Source: Lachnospiraceae bacterium (lineage in GTDB: Bacteria; Bacillota; Clostridia; Lachnospirales; Lachnospiraceae). From it: DNA of 64,000 nucleotides. Position 1 is the stretch's first letter. Each line of letters starts with the position of its first letter. A program made the position numbers and the translations under genes. Positions 8,322 through 16,594 of the stretch are shown piece after piece. The DNA lies in NCBI GenBank assembly GCA_024403455.1, contig JAKSRR010000004.1:1-64000 (forward strand). The letters are read 5' to 3'. Below the pieces are notes generated by a model. That model worked only from the letters and a program-made list of their open reading frames with translations, did not search any database and was not told where the DNA came from.

Positions 8322-9299
8322 CTACATTCTCGCTAAAGGTATACCATAGGGGCTCAGCGCATCACGGTGACTACGCTTGATTTCTTCCCTATACTCTAAC
8401 GGTGTAGTATTCATCGTTCTCTTAAATATTTTATTAAAATAGCTGGCATTTTGGAATCCAACTTCCTCTGCCAGATTTGCAATCTGGTACTTCTCCTGCG
8501 CATTTTGCTGCATCTTTACCGCTGACATATATACTCGCCAAGTATTTAAATAATCAAAGGGCGAGACATCCATGGATCTTTTGAAAAAGCGACAACACTC
8601 GCTCTTACTAACATGCACATATTCAGCAATGTCATCCAGTGTTATTTTTTTCTCATAATGATTCTGAATGAACAGAATCGCTTTCTTAGTTCTTTCCTCA
8701 TCCACCTCAGCACTGCTGAGATTCTCGGATGGTCCCTTCTTTAATGCAGGGCATAATTTGAGTGTCCTGTTCAAATAATGCATCCATAGTTTGCTGAGTT
8801 CACTCTTTGTAATTAACTCATAACCAAAAGGCTGTTCCAAATTGGTGTTTACAATATTTCTAATATACTCCAGCGCTGTTCGTCCATACAAATCCTGTCC
8901 GGAGAACACTTCTATGGTAAGGCCGCCATTACCTAATGCAGCTGCTGCATACTTAGAAAATAGGAACGTTTCCTTTCCTCCAAACAGATAGTCAGCATTA
9001 AACATGGTGGAAATAATTTCACAAGGTTCCTCCGCATAAATGGAATGTAAATGATTTCCATTTAATAACACTGCACTGCCGCTGGATACTCGGTAGGTTT
9101 TCTCACCCATACAAAAAACAGCAGTACCTTTTCGCACTAGGGCTATTTCTAATTCTTCATGCCAGTGCCAATAGGCTCTTTCCAAAAACATCTTAGAAAG
9201 TTCCACATAGTAAATGCCTACCGGATAGTCCGTACCCGTATGGGTGTTGGCATATACCATGGTTTCTTTTGCAATTTTTAATCGTTTTTCTCTGGCCAT
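8322..9299 (-). CDS. AraC-family transcriptional regulator with cupin sensor
   Basis: A 325-residue regulator. Residues about 20-105 form a cupin-like ligand pocket (YWHWHEELEIALV and later a GNHLHS segment). The C-terminal ~100 residues hold the two helix-turn-helix units: the first around ITLDDIAEYVHVSKSE and the second around IANLAEEVGFQNASYFNKIF. AraC proteins with cupins usually bind a sugar or similar small molecule and activate nearby genes. It lies 66 bases upstream of the surface-modification operon on the same strand, so it may control that operon; this is inference. The ATG at 9299 follows prfA by six bases and has a poor ribosome site, so the true start could be slightly downstream. 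Confidence 0.88.
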   Translation of the reverse strand: MAREKRLKIAKETMVYANTHTGTDYPVGIYYVELSKMFLERAYWHWHEELEIALVRKGTAVFCMGEKTYRVSSGSAVLLNGNHLHSIYAEEPCEIISTMFNADYLFGGKETFLFSKYAAAALGNGGLTIEVFSGQDLYGRTALEYIRNIVNTNLEQPFGYELITKSELSKLWMHYLNRTLKLCPALKKGPSENLSSAEVDEERTKKAILFIQNHYEKKITLDDIAEYVHVSKSECCRFFKRSMDVSPFDYLNTWRVYMSAVKMQQNAQEKYQIANLAEEVGFQNASYFNKIFKRTMNTTPLEYREEIKRSHRDALSPYGIPLARM

Positions 9300-9305
9300 G
9301 TAAAA

Positions 9306-10382
9306 CTAGTTCTCTTCATTCATCTTAAGGAGCTTTGCAGCCTGATCAGCGGCAATGCAAGCATCAACAATTTCCTGAATATCGCCATCCATAATCTTAT
9401 CTAGTTTGTATAGGGTAAGATTGATTCTGTGATCCGTAACACGCCCCTGTGGGAAGTTGTAGGTACGAATCTTTTCAGAACGATCGCCAGTACCAATCTG
9501 GCTTCTTCTTGCATCTGCTTCAGCATCATGTGCCTTCTGCTGCTCTAAATCATAAAGCTTTGCACGAAGCAAATTAAATGCCTTTTCTCTATTCTGAATC
9601 TGACTCTTTTCCGTCTGTGAATAAATAACAATACCCGTAGGATAGTGGGTTAATCGTACCGCAGAGTCGGTAGTATTGACACACTGTCCACCATTACCGG
9701 ATGCACGCATTACGTCAATACGAATATCTTTCTCGTCGATGACAACATCTACTTCTTCTGCCTCCGGAATAACTGCAACGGATGCAGTAGAGGTATGAAT
9801 ACGACCACCGGACTCCGTTTCCGGTACACGCTGTACACGGTGCACACCAGACTCATACTTTAATACAGAATACGCACCCTGGCCGGTAACCATGAACTGC
9901 ACTTCCTTCATACCGCCAATGCCAGTTTCATCTACGTTGATTAACTCCGTTTTCCAGCGTTTGCCTTCGATATAATGCATATACATACGATATAATTCTG
10001 CTGCAAACAGAGCTGCTTCATCTCCACCTGCACCAGCACGGATTTCCACAATGACATTCTTATCATCGTTAGGATCCTTAGGAAGAAGCAGAATCTTTAG
10101 CGTGTTTTCTAATTCTTCAATACGCTTCTTTGCAGTATTTAATTCATCCTTCAGCATTTCACGCATTTCAGGATCTTTCTCTTCCTCCAAAAGAAGCAAT
10201 GCATCTTCAACATCACCGTTGCATTTCTTATATTCCTTATAAGCCTCAACAATCGGTGTTAGGTCGCTTTGTTCCTTCATAAGGTTGCGGAAACGCTTTG
10301 CATCATTAGCAACACCAGGCTCTGCGAGCTCGTTTAGTATTTCCTCAAATCTGTGAATCAAATCTTCCAGTTTATCAAACAT
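9306..10382 (-). CDS. prfA: Peptide chain release factor 1
   Basis: A 358-residue class I release factor that ends translation at UAA and UAG. The GGQ motif that triggers peptidyl-tRNA hydrolysis is at 231-233. The PxT stop-codon reader is PET at 187-189, in [14 protein letters not shown]. This is RF1, not RF2, because of PxT rather than SPF and the absence of a programmed frameshift. Start ATG with AAAGGAAA upstream. Its partner methyltransferase PrmC is encoded immediately upstream, the usual pairing, since PrmC methylates the GGQ glutamine. Confidence 0.97.
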   Translation of the reverse strand: MFDKLEDLIHRFEEILNELAEPGVANDAKRFRNLMKEQSDLTPIVEAYKEYKKCNGDVEDALLLLEEEKDPEMREMLKDELNTAKKRIEELENTLKILLLPKDPNDDKNVIVEIRAGAGGDEAALFAAELYRMYMHYIEGKRWKTELINVDETGIGGMKEVQFMVTGQGAYSVLKYESGVHRVQRVPETESGGRIHTSTASVAVIPEAEEVDVVIDEKDIRIDVMRASGNGGQCVNTTDSAVRLTHYPTGIVIYSQTEKSQIQNREKAFNLLRAKLYDLEQQKAHDAEADARRSQIGTGDRSEKIRTYNFPQGRVTDHRINLTLYKLDKIMDGDIQEIVDACIAADQAAKLLKMNEEN

Positions 10383-10432
10383 TTTTATTTCCTTTCTTTA
10401 TGCAAATTCCCTTGGGGGGGCATTGCATATCT

Positions 10433-11269
10433 CTACTTTAACCAAATTCCTTTTACTACTCTATCGAGACCAGCATAATCCTTTATCACAGTTACTTCGA
10501 CAAAACCTTTTTCTGTCATAAGATTCGACACTGCCATCCCTTGATCATAACCAATCTCAAAAAGAAGTTGACCACCATCTTTTAAATAACTGCCTGCTTG
10601 CTGGATGATACTTCTATAGAAGTCCAAACCATCCACGCCACCATCCAGTGCCAGCCTGGGATCATGATCCTTCACCTCAGGTGACAGGGTTTCAATCACA
10701 TCAGTGCATATATAAGGTGGATTGGATACAATCACATCGAAGGTACTTTCCACATTTTCAAAAAGATTACTTTGATATACCTTCCCACGATTCTCTAGGG
10801 ATGGAAACTGCTGAAGATTCTTTTGTGCAATCTCTAGCGCCTCTACAGATATATCAATCCCCTCTCCTGTTGCCATTTCCATAGCTAGCAGAACCGAACA
10901 AAGTATGCAACCACTTCCTGTGCAAAGATCCAGTACTCTTCCATCTGCAGGAAGTGCATTTATTGCTAACTCCGTAAGTATCTCTGTATCCGCCCTAGGG
11001 ACTAAAACCTTATCGGATACATAAAAGGAATGTCCCATAAAGGGTGCCTTCCCCAGTATATGCTGTAGTGGGATGTGTCTCAGACGCTTTTCAATACATG
11101 CCAAGTACTGTGACTCCTCCACCTCCTGCGTCGGACGAAGCAGCAAATCTGTCCTTGTGATATGGCAGATTTCTTCTAATAGGATTCTTGCATCGACTTC
11201 CGCATCAGTAATGCCAGCTTCCGTTAATAACCGGATGCCTTTTTGCAAAAGTTCTCTTGCAGGGAGCAT
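10433..11269 (-). CDS. prmC: Release factor glutamine N5-methyltransferase
   Basis: A 278-residue SAM-dependent enzyme that methylates the glutamine of the GGQ motif in RF1/RF2. The N-terminal helical substrate-binding domain covers about 1-75. The SAM-binding loop is DLCTGSGC at 114-121, and the catalytic NPPY is at 183-186. I set the start at ATG 11269, which overlaps the TGA of the upstream DUF1385 gene as TGATG, a sign of translational coupling. A TTG one codon earlier is an alternative. A run of seven G residues lies in the 50-base gap before prfA. Confidence 0.95.
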   Translation of the reverse strand: MLPARELLQKGIRLLTEAGITDAEVDARILLEEICHITRTDLLLRPTQEVEESQYLACIEKRLRHIPLQHILGKAPFMGHSFYVSDKVLVPRADTEILTELAINALPADGRVLDLCTGSGCILCSVLLAMEMATGEGIDISVEALEIAQKNLQQFPSLENRGKVYQSNLFENVESTFDVIVSNPPYICTDVIETLSPEVKDHDPRLALDGGVDGLDFYRSIIQQAGSYLKDGGQLLFEIGYDQGMAVSNLMTEKGFVEVTVIKDYAGLDRVVKGIWLK

Positions 11270-12375
11270 CAAGGTTCCTCTTTCTTCTCGATGTGATTTC
11301 CTAATACGCGATAATCCTCATCATCTGAAAGTTTCTCGTTTAGCTCCTTTACATCAACCTGCACGGTTTCTTCATCAGTATCCACCATTTCACCGGCAGC
11401 ATTCTTTGCTTTCTTCTTTACAACTTTCTGATTAAAATGCTTATTTTCAAACTTCTTCCAGTTAAAGACTTCCTCAATGGCAGCTATCGCAACTTCAATC
11501 ATATCTTCTTCAGGTTCTTTCGTTGTAATATGTTGCATCAGAAGTCCCGGTGCAGAAATAATCTTCACAAAAACATTATCATAACGACCAGCAAGACGAA
11601 GCAGTTCGTAAGAAAATCCTGCGATAACTGGAATCAACAGAATACGGAGACCAATACGTAACATGGGTGACTCTACTCTGATAAAGAAAAACAAGATGAT
11701 ACTTACAATCATTACCAAAAGTAAAAAGCTGGTCCCGCATCTTCTGTGAAATCTAGATGATTTTTTTACATTCTCAACCGTTAATGGAAGTCCATTCTCT
11801 ATGCAGTTAATGCACTTATGCTCACTTCCATGATACATGTATACGCGCTTAATATCCTTCATAAGGGAAATCAGTACCACATAAAGGATAAAGATGGTCA
11901 ATCTAATTACACCTTCTAGGATTAAAATAACCGTGGTGTTCTCAATATACTTTCCAACCCAATTAGACAAAAAGTACGGCGCAACCATAAATAATGCAAT
12001 GGCTAATATAAGGGAAACAAAGATGGTGATTCCCGTTACCACACTTTCCGCCTTGCTTCCGTGCTTCTTTTCTAAAGCAACATCCTGATTGGTTCTTCTC
12101 TCTTCCTCTTCAAAAAAGGAGGAGTAGTAGGTAAGTGACTTCATACCAAGGGAAAGAGACTCAATAAAGTTAATAACACCGCGAACCAGCGGAACTTTTC
12201 TCCATACAGAATTTAAGGAAATAACTCCCTTATCCTCAAATCGTTCCACACTGATTCCACCATTTGGCAATCTCACTGCAACGGAATACTCATTTTTGTT
12301 TTTCATCATGATGCCTTCCAGTACGGCCTGTCCGCCGATTCCGGAATACACAGAATGCTGTTTCTTTTTACTCAT
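11269..12375 (-). CDS. DUF1385 (YqhQ-like) multipass membrane protein
   Basis: A 368-residue membrane protein of the DUF1385 family. The N-terminal signature GGQAVLEGIMMK (residues about 14-25) is diagnostic. There are about four membrane spans between residues ~105 and ~265, and a conserved cytoplasmic block with His and Cys residues (HGSEHKCINC, then FHRRCGTS) that might bind metal. The last ~60 residues are Lys/Glu-rich and probably unstructured. The molecular role of the family is not known to me. It is regularly found between rpmE and prmC in clostridia, as here. Confidence 0.9.
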   Translation of the reverse strand: MSKKKQHSVYSGIGGQAVLEGIMMKNKNEYSVAVRLPNGGISVERFEDKGVISLNSVWRKVPLVRGVINFIESLSLGMKSLTYYSSFFEEEERRTNQDVALEKKHGSKAESVVTGITIFVSLILAIALFMVAPYFLSNWVGKYIENTTVILILEGVIRLTIFILYVVLISLMKDIKRVYMYHGSEHKCINCIENGLPLTVENVKKSSRFHRRCGTSFLLLVMIVSIILFFFIRVESPMLRIGLRILLIPVIAGFSYELLRLAGRYDNVFVKIISAPGLLMQHITTKEPEEDMIEVAIAAIEEVFNWKKFENKHFNQKVVKKKAKNAAGEMVDTDEETVQVDVKELNEKLSDDEDYRVLGNHIEKKEEP

Positions 12376-12400
12376 AAGACCTCACGAATTATTGAATCAG

Positions 12401-12433
12401 AGGGACACTCCTATACCCAAAAGGACCGTCCCT
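12401..12433. repeat. 33-bp palindromic element, possible dispersed repeat
   Basis: Inverted repeat with arms AGGGACACTCCT and its near-complement around a short A-rich centre. In RNA it folds into a stem of about 11 pairs. It sits between the DUF1385 start and the rpmE terminator, has no T run, and so is not a terminator. No second copy was found by eye in this window. Confidence 0.5.
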
Positions 12434-12435
12434 AC

Positions 12436-12469
12436 AAAAAAAGAGGCTGAGACTACCTCAACCTCTTTT
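12436..12469 (-). terminator. Rho-independent terminator of rpmE
   Basis: On the minus strand a 13-bp stem (AAAAGAGGTTGAG with CTCAGCCTCTTTT, one G-U pair) and a 5-base loop run into a T tract, 15 bases past the rpmE stop. It separates rpmE from the DUF1385-prmC-prfA genes. Confidence 0.85.
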
Positions 12470-12483
12470 CCATCATAAGAAAA

Positions 12484-12690
12484 CTAATTGTTGCCCATGC
12501 CGTACTTCTTGTTGAACTTATCAACACGTCCTCTAGCCTGTGCAGCCTTCTGCTGGCCAGTGTAGAAAGTGTGGCACTTGGAGCAAACTTCTACGTGGAT
12601 TTCAGACTTGGTAGAACCGGTTACAAAAGTGTTACCACAGTTGCAGGTAACGGTTGCCTGATAGTACTCGGGATGTAATCCTTCTTTCAT
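12484..12690 (-). CDS. rpmE: 50S ribosomal protein L31, zinc-binding form
   Basis: A 68-residue ribosomal large-subunit protein. The cysteines C16, C18, C36 and C39 (CNC and CSKC) form the zinc ribbon of the C+ type, as opposed to the cysteine-free form made under zinc shortage. The start is ATG 12690, giving [10 protein letters not shown] as in other L31 proteins. The in-frame GTG nine bases upstream overlaps the AGAGG ribosome site and is not the start. It follows rho, the common Firmicute arrangement, but has its own promoter, a structured leader and a terminator. Confidence 0.96.
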   Translation of the reverse strand: MKEGLHPEYYQATVTCNCGNTFVTGSTKSEIHVEVCSKCHTFYTGQQKAAQARGRVDKFNKKYGMGNN

Positions 12691-12788
12691 TATTTTCACC
12701 TCTTAAAATATATTACTAGGATATGCCTTTCATAAGACCAATACTGCTGGTTAGTTCTTATAAATGCTATCCGATAGTGCACTCAAAA
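12691..12788 (-). promoter_or_regulatory. Structured 5' leader of rpmE (candidate L31 autoregulatory RNA)
   Basis: The predicted transcript starts near 12788, so rpmE has a leader of about 98 bases. Positions 12772-12719 fold as one long stem-loop. Reading from the 5' side, GGATA pairs with TATCC, GC with GC, TTT with AAA, and ATAAGA with TCTTAT, broken only by single-base bulges or mismatches. An apical ACCA/TGGT hairpin caps it. The fold ends about 20 bases before the ribosome site. Structured L31 leaders thought to bind L31 are known in Firmicutes; whether this matches them needs a covariance search. Confidence 0.5.
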
Positions 12789-12795
12789 CACAGAA

Positions 12796-12824
12796 ATTTT
12801 AGCACAATGTAGGGCTAATTGCAA
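12796..12824 (-). promoter_or_regulatory. Sigma-A promoter of rpmE
   Basis: TTGCAA (12824-12819), a 17-base spacer and TAAAAT (12801-12796) preceded by TGC, which also makes it an extended -10. Confidence 0.75.
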
Positions 12825-12874
12825 GTCTTCATTTATTACAGCTATCCACGCCCTAGAATCATCACGCTTTTTTA

Positions 12875-14251
12875 TTACAGAAAGCGCTTCTCTGCCTGTC
12901 TTACAAATTCCACATTTGTGTCCGTATTCTTGAACATTTCTACGACCATATCAGCCTGATCTTCTGGTCTAAGTCCGTTGAATTTCTTACGAATCGCATT
13001 CATAACAGCCAGTTCATCCTTTGGAAGCAACAAATCCTCTCTTCTGGTAGATGACTTCATAAGATCAATAGCAGGGAATACTCGGCGCTCTGACAGTTTT
13101 CTGTCTAACACCATTTCCATGTTACCTGTTCCCTTAAATTCTTCGTATACAACATCATCCATCTTAGAACCAGTTTCCACAAGAGCTGTTGCAAGAATGG
13201 TAAGCGATCCGCCTTCTCTCATATTTCTTGCAGCACCAAAGAAACGCTTTGGCATATGTAATGCTGCAGGATCCAGACCACCAGACAGGGTTCTTCCGGA
13301 AGGCTGTACTACCTGATTATAAGCCCTGGTCAGTCTGGTAATGGAATCTAATAAAATAACAACATCTTTTTTATATTCCACCATACGACGAGCTCTTTCA
13401 ATAACCATCTCCGCCACACGCTTATGATGTTCTGCTGTTTCATCAAAAGTAGAATAAATCACCTCAACATTTGGTCCTTCTACTTCTTCCTTAATGTCCG
13501 TTACTTCTTCTGGACGCTCATCAATCAGTAGAATAATCATATGCATATCCGGATTGGAATGCTTAATTGACTTTGCCACACTCTTTAATAGTGTCGTTTT
13601 ACCAGCCTTCGGCGGAGACACAATCATACCACGCTGTCCTTTACCAACCGGACACACTAGATCCATGATACGCATGGATACTTCCCCTCTTCGCTCCAAA
13701 ACAATTCTTTCATTAGGAAAGATTGGGGTCATCTTATCAAAATTAAAGCGTTTCTGTCCTTCTGAAACAGGCATGCCATTAATACCAGTCAGATATAACA
13801 GTGCCGCAAATTTTTCTCTTTCTGTTTTTATACGGGTATTTCCAGTTAAGATATCTCCTGTCCGTAATCCCAACTTACGAATCTGGGCTGGAGATACATA
13901 AATATCATTCTCTCCCGGTAGGAAATTCGCAGAACGAATGAAACCAAAACCATCGGGCATAATTTCTAAAATACCAGTTACAGAAACACCACTGTCTAAC
14001 GTTAAATCAATATCAGATTCTGCATTCTTCACCTCTGGTGCTGCTTCCTGTGTTTCTTCCTTAGCAGGAGCCTCTACCTTAGGCGCAGGGGCTGCCATTT
14101 CTTTTTCCTTTGCATCCTCGACATCCTTCTGCAACATAGCTTCTACCAGTTCATCTTTTTTTAAACTAGTAACACCCTTCATACCGCGGTTCTTAGCCAT
14201 AGCTCTCAAATCAATCAAACTGATGGATTCATAGCGTTCTCTCATTCCCAT
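12875..14251 (-). CDS. rho: Transcription termination factor Rho
   Basis: A 458-residue hexameric RNA helicase that ends transcription. The N-terminal SAP-like helical domain (about 8-45) is followed by an Ala/Glu/Pro-rich linker (45-85) and the cold-shock-like RNA-binding domain with GFGFIR at 101-106. The ATPase core has Walker A SPPKAGKTT at 212-220 and Walker B VVILLDS near 300. The linker makes it longer than the ~420 residues of E. coli Rho. Start ATG with AAAGGA seven bases ahead. It has its own promoter and a ~90-base leader containing a GGTGC/GCACC hairpin, and leaders of rho genes are often autoregulated by Rho. Confidence 0.96.
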   Translation of the reverse strand: MGMRERYESISLIDLRAMAKNRGMKGVTSLKKDELVEAMLQKDVEDAKEKEMAAPAPKVEAPAKEETQEAAPEVKNAESDIDLTLDSGVSVTGILEIMPDGFGFIRSANFLPGENDIYVSPAQIRKLGLRTGDILTGNTRIKTEREKFAALLYLTGINGMPVSEGQKRFNFDKMTPIFPNERIVLERRGEVSMRIMDLVCPVGKGQRGMIVSPPKAGKTTLLKSVAKSIKHSNPDMHMIILLIDERPEEVTDIKEEVEGPNVEVIYSTFDETAEHHKRVAEMVIERARRMVEYKKDVVILLDSITRLTRAYNQVVQPSGRTLSGGLDPAALHMPKRFFGAARNMREGGSLTILATALVETGSKMDDVVYEEFKGTGNMEMVLDRKLSERRVFPAIDLMKSSTRREDLLLPKDELAVMNAIRKKFNGLRPEDQADMVVEMFKNTDTNVEFVRQAEKRFL

Positions 14252-14345
14252 GTAAAAATCCTTTCGCTTACCTTACGCAATCAATCTATACTCTTTTTTT
14301 GGAATTGTGGTGCGAAACAATTGCACCTATATGAATGTTGCTTTC

Positions 14346-14373
14346 ATTATATCTTTTTTCTTTTCATTGTAAA
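14346..14373 (-). promoter_or_regulatory. Promoter of rho
   Basis: TTTACA (14373-14368), a 16-base spacer and a perfect TATAAT (14351-14346) on the minus strand. Transcription would start near 14339. It is back to back with the malic enzyme promoter on the other strand. Confidence 0.7.
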
Positions 14374-14403
14374 TAGTTATAGAAGAGAAAAAATAAAAAG
14401 CAT

Positions 14404-14432
14404 TTGATATTACCTACCCGTTGGCATATCAT
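14404..14432 (+). promoter_or_regulatory. Promoter of the malic enzyme gene
   Basis: TTGATA (14404-14409), a 17-base spacer and TATCAT (14427-14432), predicting a start near 14439 and a leader of about 40 bases with an AGAGGG ribosome site. Confidence 0.6.
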
Positions 14433-14480
14433 ATAAGAGGTGGTTTTCACTATATTTTAATGGAAAAAGAGGGTAAAAAA

Positions 14481-15629
14481 ATGACAAATGCAGAAAAAGC
14501 TTTACAGCTTCACGAAGAGTGGAACGGAAAGATTAACACCGTATCCAAAGTACGCGTAGATTCCAGAGAGGCGCTTGCTTTAGCATACACCCCTGGTGTA
14601 GCAGAACCCTGCAAGGTAATTGCTGAAGATAAGGAAGCTGCATACAAATATACGATGAAGAAAAATACCATTTTAGTTGTTTCCGACGGTAGTGCTGTTC
14701 TTGGACTTGGTAACATCGGCCCCGAGGCTGCTATGCCTGTTATGGAAGGAAAAGCTATCCTTTTCAAGGAGTTCGGTAATGTAAATGCCGTTCCTATCTG
14801 TCTGGATACCCAGGACACAGAAGAAATCATCAAAGCGGTTACTTGGCTTGCTCCTGGATACGGTGGTGTAAACTTAGAAGATATTTCTGCTCCCAGATGT
14901 TTTGAAATCGAGCAGCGTTTAAAGGAAACCTTAAACATCCCTGTTTTCCATGATGATCAGCATGGTACTGCAATTGTTGTACTTGCAGGATTAATCAATG
15001 CGTTAAAGGTAACTGGAAAGAAGAAAGAGGAATGTAAGGTCGTTATCAATGGTGCTGGTGCAGCTGGTGTTGCCATTACTAAACTTCTTATGAACTATGG
15101 TTTCAAGAATTGCACCATGTGTAACTCCAAGGGTATTATCTGCAAAGGTGATACCAAGTTAAACTGGATGCAGGCACAGATGGCTGAGGTCACCAACTTA
15201 GATGGTCTCACCGGTACTCTTGCTGATGCAGTAAAGGGTGCTGACATCTTCATCGGTGTATCTGCTCCTGGTGTGCTCACTGAAGAAATGGTTAAGACCA
15301 TGAACAAGGATTCTATTATCTTTGCGATGGCTAATCCTACTCCTGAAATCATGCCTGACATTGCGAAGAAGGCTGGAGCAAAGGTTGTTGGTACAGGACG
15401 AAGCGACTTCCCTAACCAGGTCAATAACGTAATTGCCTTCCCCGGTATCTTCCGCGGTGCACTGGAAGGTCGTGCTTCACAGATTACAGAAGAAATGAAG
15501 ATGGCTGCTTCCCTCGCCTTAGCAGGTCTGGTGTCTGACGACCAGTTATCTGAAGATTTCGTTATTCCGGAAGCATTTGATCCTCGTGTTGCAGATACTG
15601 TTGCAGAGGCTGTAAAGAAGTTAATCTAA
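14481..15629 (+). CDS. Malic enzyme, NAD(P)-dependent (malate to pyruvate + CO2)
   Basis: Oxidative malate decarboxylase of the short bacterial type, 382 residues. Family features are visible: the catalytic Tyr region ALAYTPGVAEPCK, the Lys/SDGSAVLGLGNIG block, the metal and substrate site FHDDQHGTAIV, and the Rossmann loop INGAGAAG. NAD versus NADP preference cannot be told. The start is ATG 14481, with AGAGGG seven bases upstream; an open frame continues 60 bases further but crosses the predicted transcript start. Codon use (GGT, CGT, AAG, GCT) suggests high expression. It is one of the few plus-strand genes and is followed after two bases by a radical SAM gene. Confidence 0.93.
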   Translation: MTNAEKALQLHEEWNGKINTVSKVRVDSREALALAYTPGVAEPCKVIAEDKEAAYKYTMKKNTILVVSDGSAVLGLGNIGPEAAMPVMEGKAILFKEFGNVNAVPICLDTQDTEEIIKAVTWLAPGYGGVNLEDISAPRCFEIEQRLKETLNIPVFHDDQHGTAIVVLAGLINALKVTGKKKEECKVVINGAGAAGVAITKLLMNYGFKNCTMCNSKGIICKGDTKLNWMQAQMAEVTNLDGLTGTLADAVKGADIFIGVSAPGVLTEEMVKTMNKDSIIFAMANPTPEIMPDIAKKAGAKVVGTGRSDFPNQVNNVIAFPGIFRGALEGRASQITEEMKMAASLALAGLVSDDQLSEDFVIPEAFDPRVADTVAEAVKKLI

Positions 15630-15631
15630 GA

Positions 15632-16594
15632 ATGCATAAGATTTGGAATGATAAGCCATACTACTCTTTAAATACCTATTTTAAGAATGTATATGGCGAA
15701 AAGATATATAAAGTAGCCTTAGATGGTGGCATGACCTGTCCCAACAGAGATGGGTCCCTTGACACCCGCGGGTGTATATTTTGTTCAGAAGGTGGCAGCG
15801 GCGAGTTCGCTGCCTCTTTTGATAGACTACACCCCAATATCGGTGCCCAGCTCGCCATCGGTAAGGAATTTATCAAAGACAAAAATCCATCCGGAAAGTT
15901 CGTCGCATATTTTCAACCATTTACGAATACCTACGCTCCGATTCCCTATTTACGAGCGCTCTATACGGCAGCTCTTTTAGACGACGATGTGGTAGGTCTA
16001 TCTATTGCTACCCGTCCCGATTGCCTGTCAGGTCCCGTTCTAGAGCTCCTGGAAGACCTTAAAATGGAATATCCCGATAAATTTATTTGGATTGAGCTGG
16101 GACTACAGACCATTCTCCGCCAAAGCGCGGAATACATTCGCCGTGGTTATGACCTCTCTGTCTTTGAGACTGCGGTCCGCAACTTGCATGCCATTTCTAT
16201 TCCCACAATTATTCATATTATTTTAGGTCTCCCCGGAGAAACTAAGGCAGATATGCTCTCAGCTATAGAGTATTTAAATACGTTCCCCATATTCGGCATC
16301 AAGCTTCAGCTCCTTCATGTGCTTCGCGGCACAGACCTTGCACATGATTACGCGGACAGAAAGTTTGAAGTTCTCTCGCAAACAGAATATACAGATATAC
16401 TCATTGACTGCATCGAGCATTTGAGTCCGGAGATTGTCATTCATCGTCTTACTGGCGATGGTCCCAAAGAGTTATTACTTGCGCCGCTATGGAGCACCAA
16501 TAAAAAAGGAGTGCTTAACACACTCCTTAAAGAAATGAAAATCCGCGGTAGCTATCAAGGAAAGAAATACACATCCTCTCCTTTTACGATTTAA
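15632..16594 (+). CDS. Radical SAM protein, TIGR01212/YhcC family
   Basis: A 320-residue iron-sulfur enzyme. The 4Fe-4S cysteines are C36, C48 and C51 in MTCPNRDGS and GCIFCSEGG. The spacing differs from the canonical CxxxCxxC and is typical of the YhcC group. GLSIATRPDC and WIELGLQT mark the radical SAM barrel. The reaction is not established; Elp3-like relatives act on tRNA, but I would not assign that here. The ATG lies two bases after the malic enzyme stop without its own clear ribosome site, so translation is probably coupled. It converges with, and overlaps by 11 bases, the methyltransferase gene on the other strand. Confidence 0.88.
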   Translation: MHKIWNDKPYYSLNTYFKNVYGEKIYKVALDGGMTCPNRDGSLDTRGCIFCSEGGSGEFAASFDRLHPNIGAQLAIGKEFIKDKNPSGKFVAYFQPFTNTYAPIPYLRALYTAALLDDDVVGLSIATRPDCLSGPVLELLEDLKMEYPDKFIWIELGLQTILRQSAEYIRRGYDLSVFETAVRNLHAISIPTIIHIILGLPGETKADMLSAIEYLNTFPIFGIKLQLLHVLRGTDLAHDYADRKFEVLSQTEYTDILIDCIEHLSPEIVIHRLTGDGPKELLLAPLWSTNKKGVLNTLLKEMKIRGSYQGKKYTSSPFTI

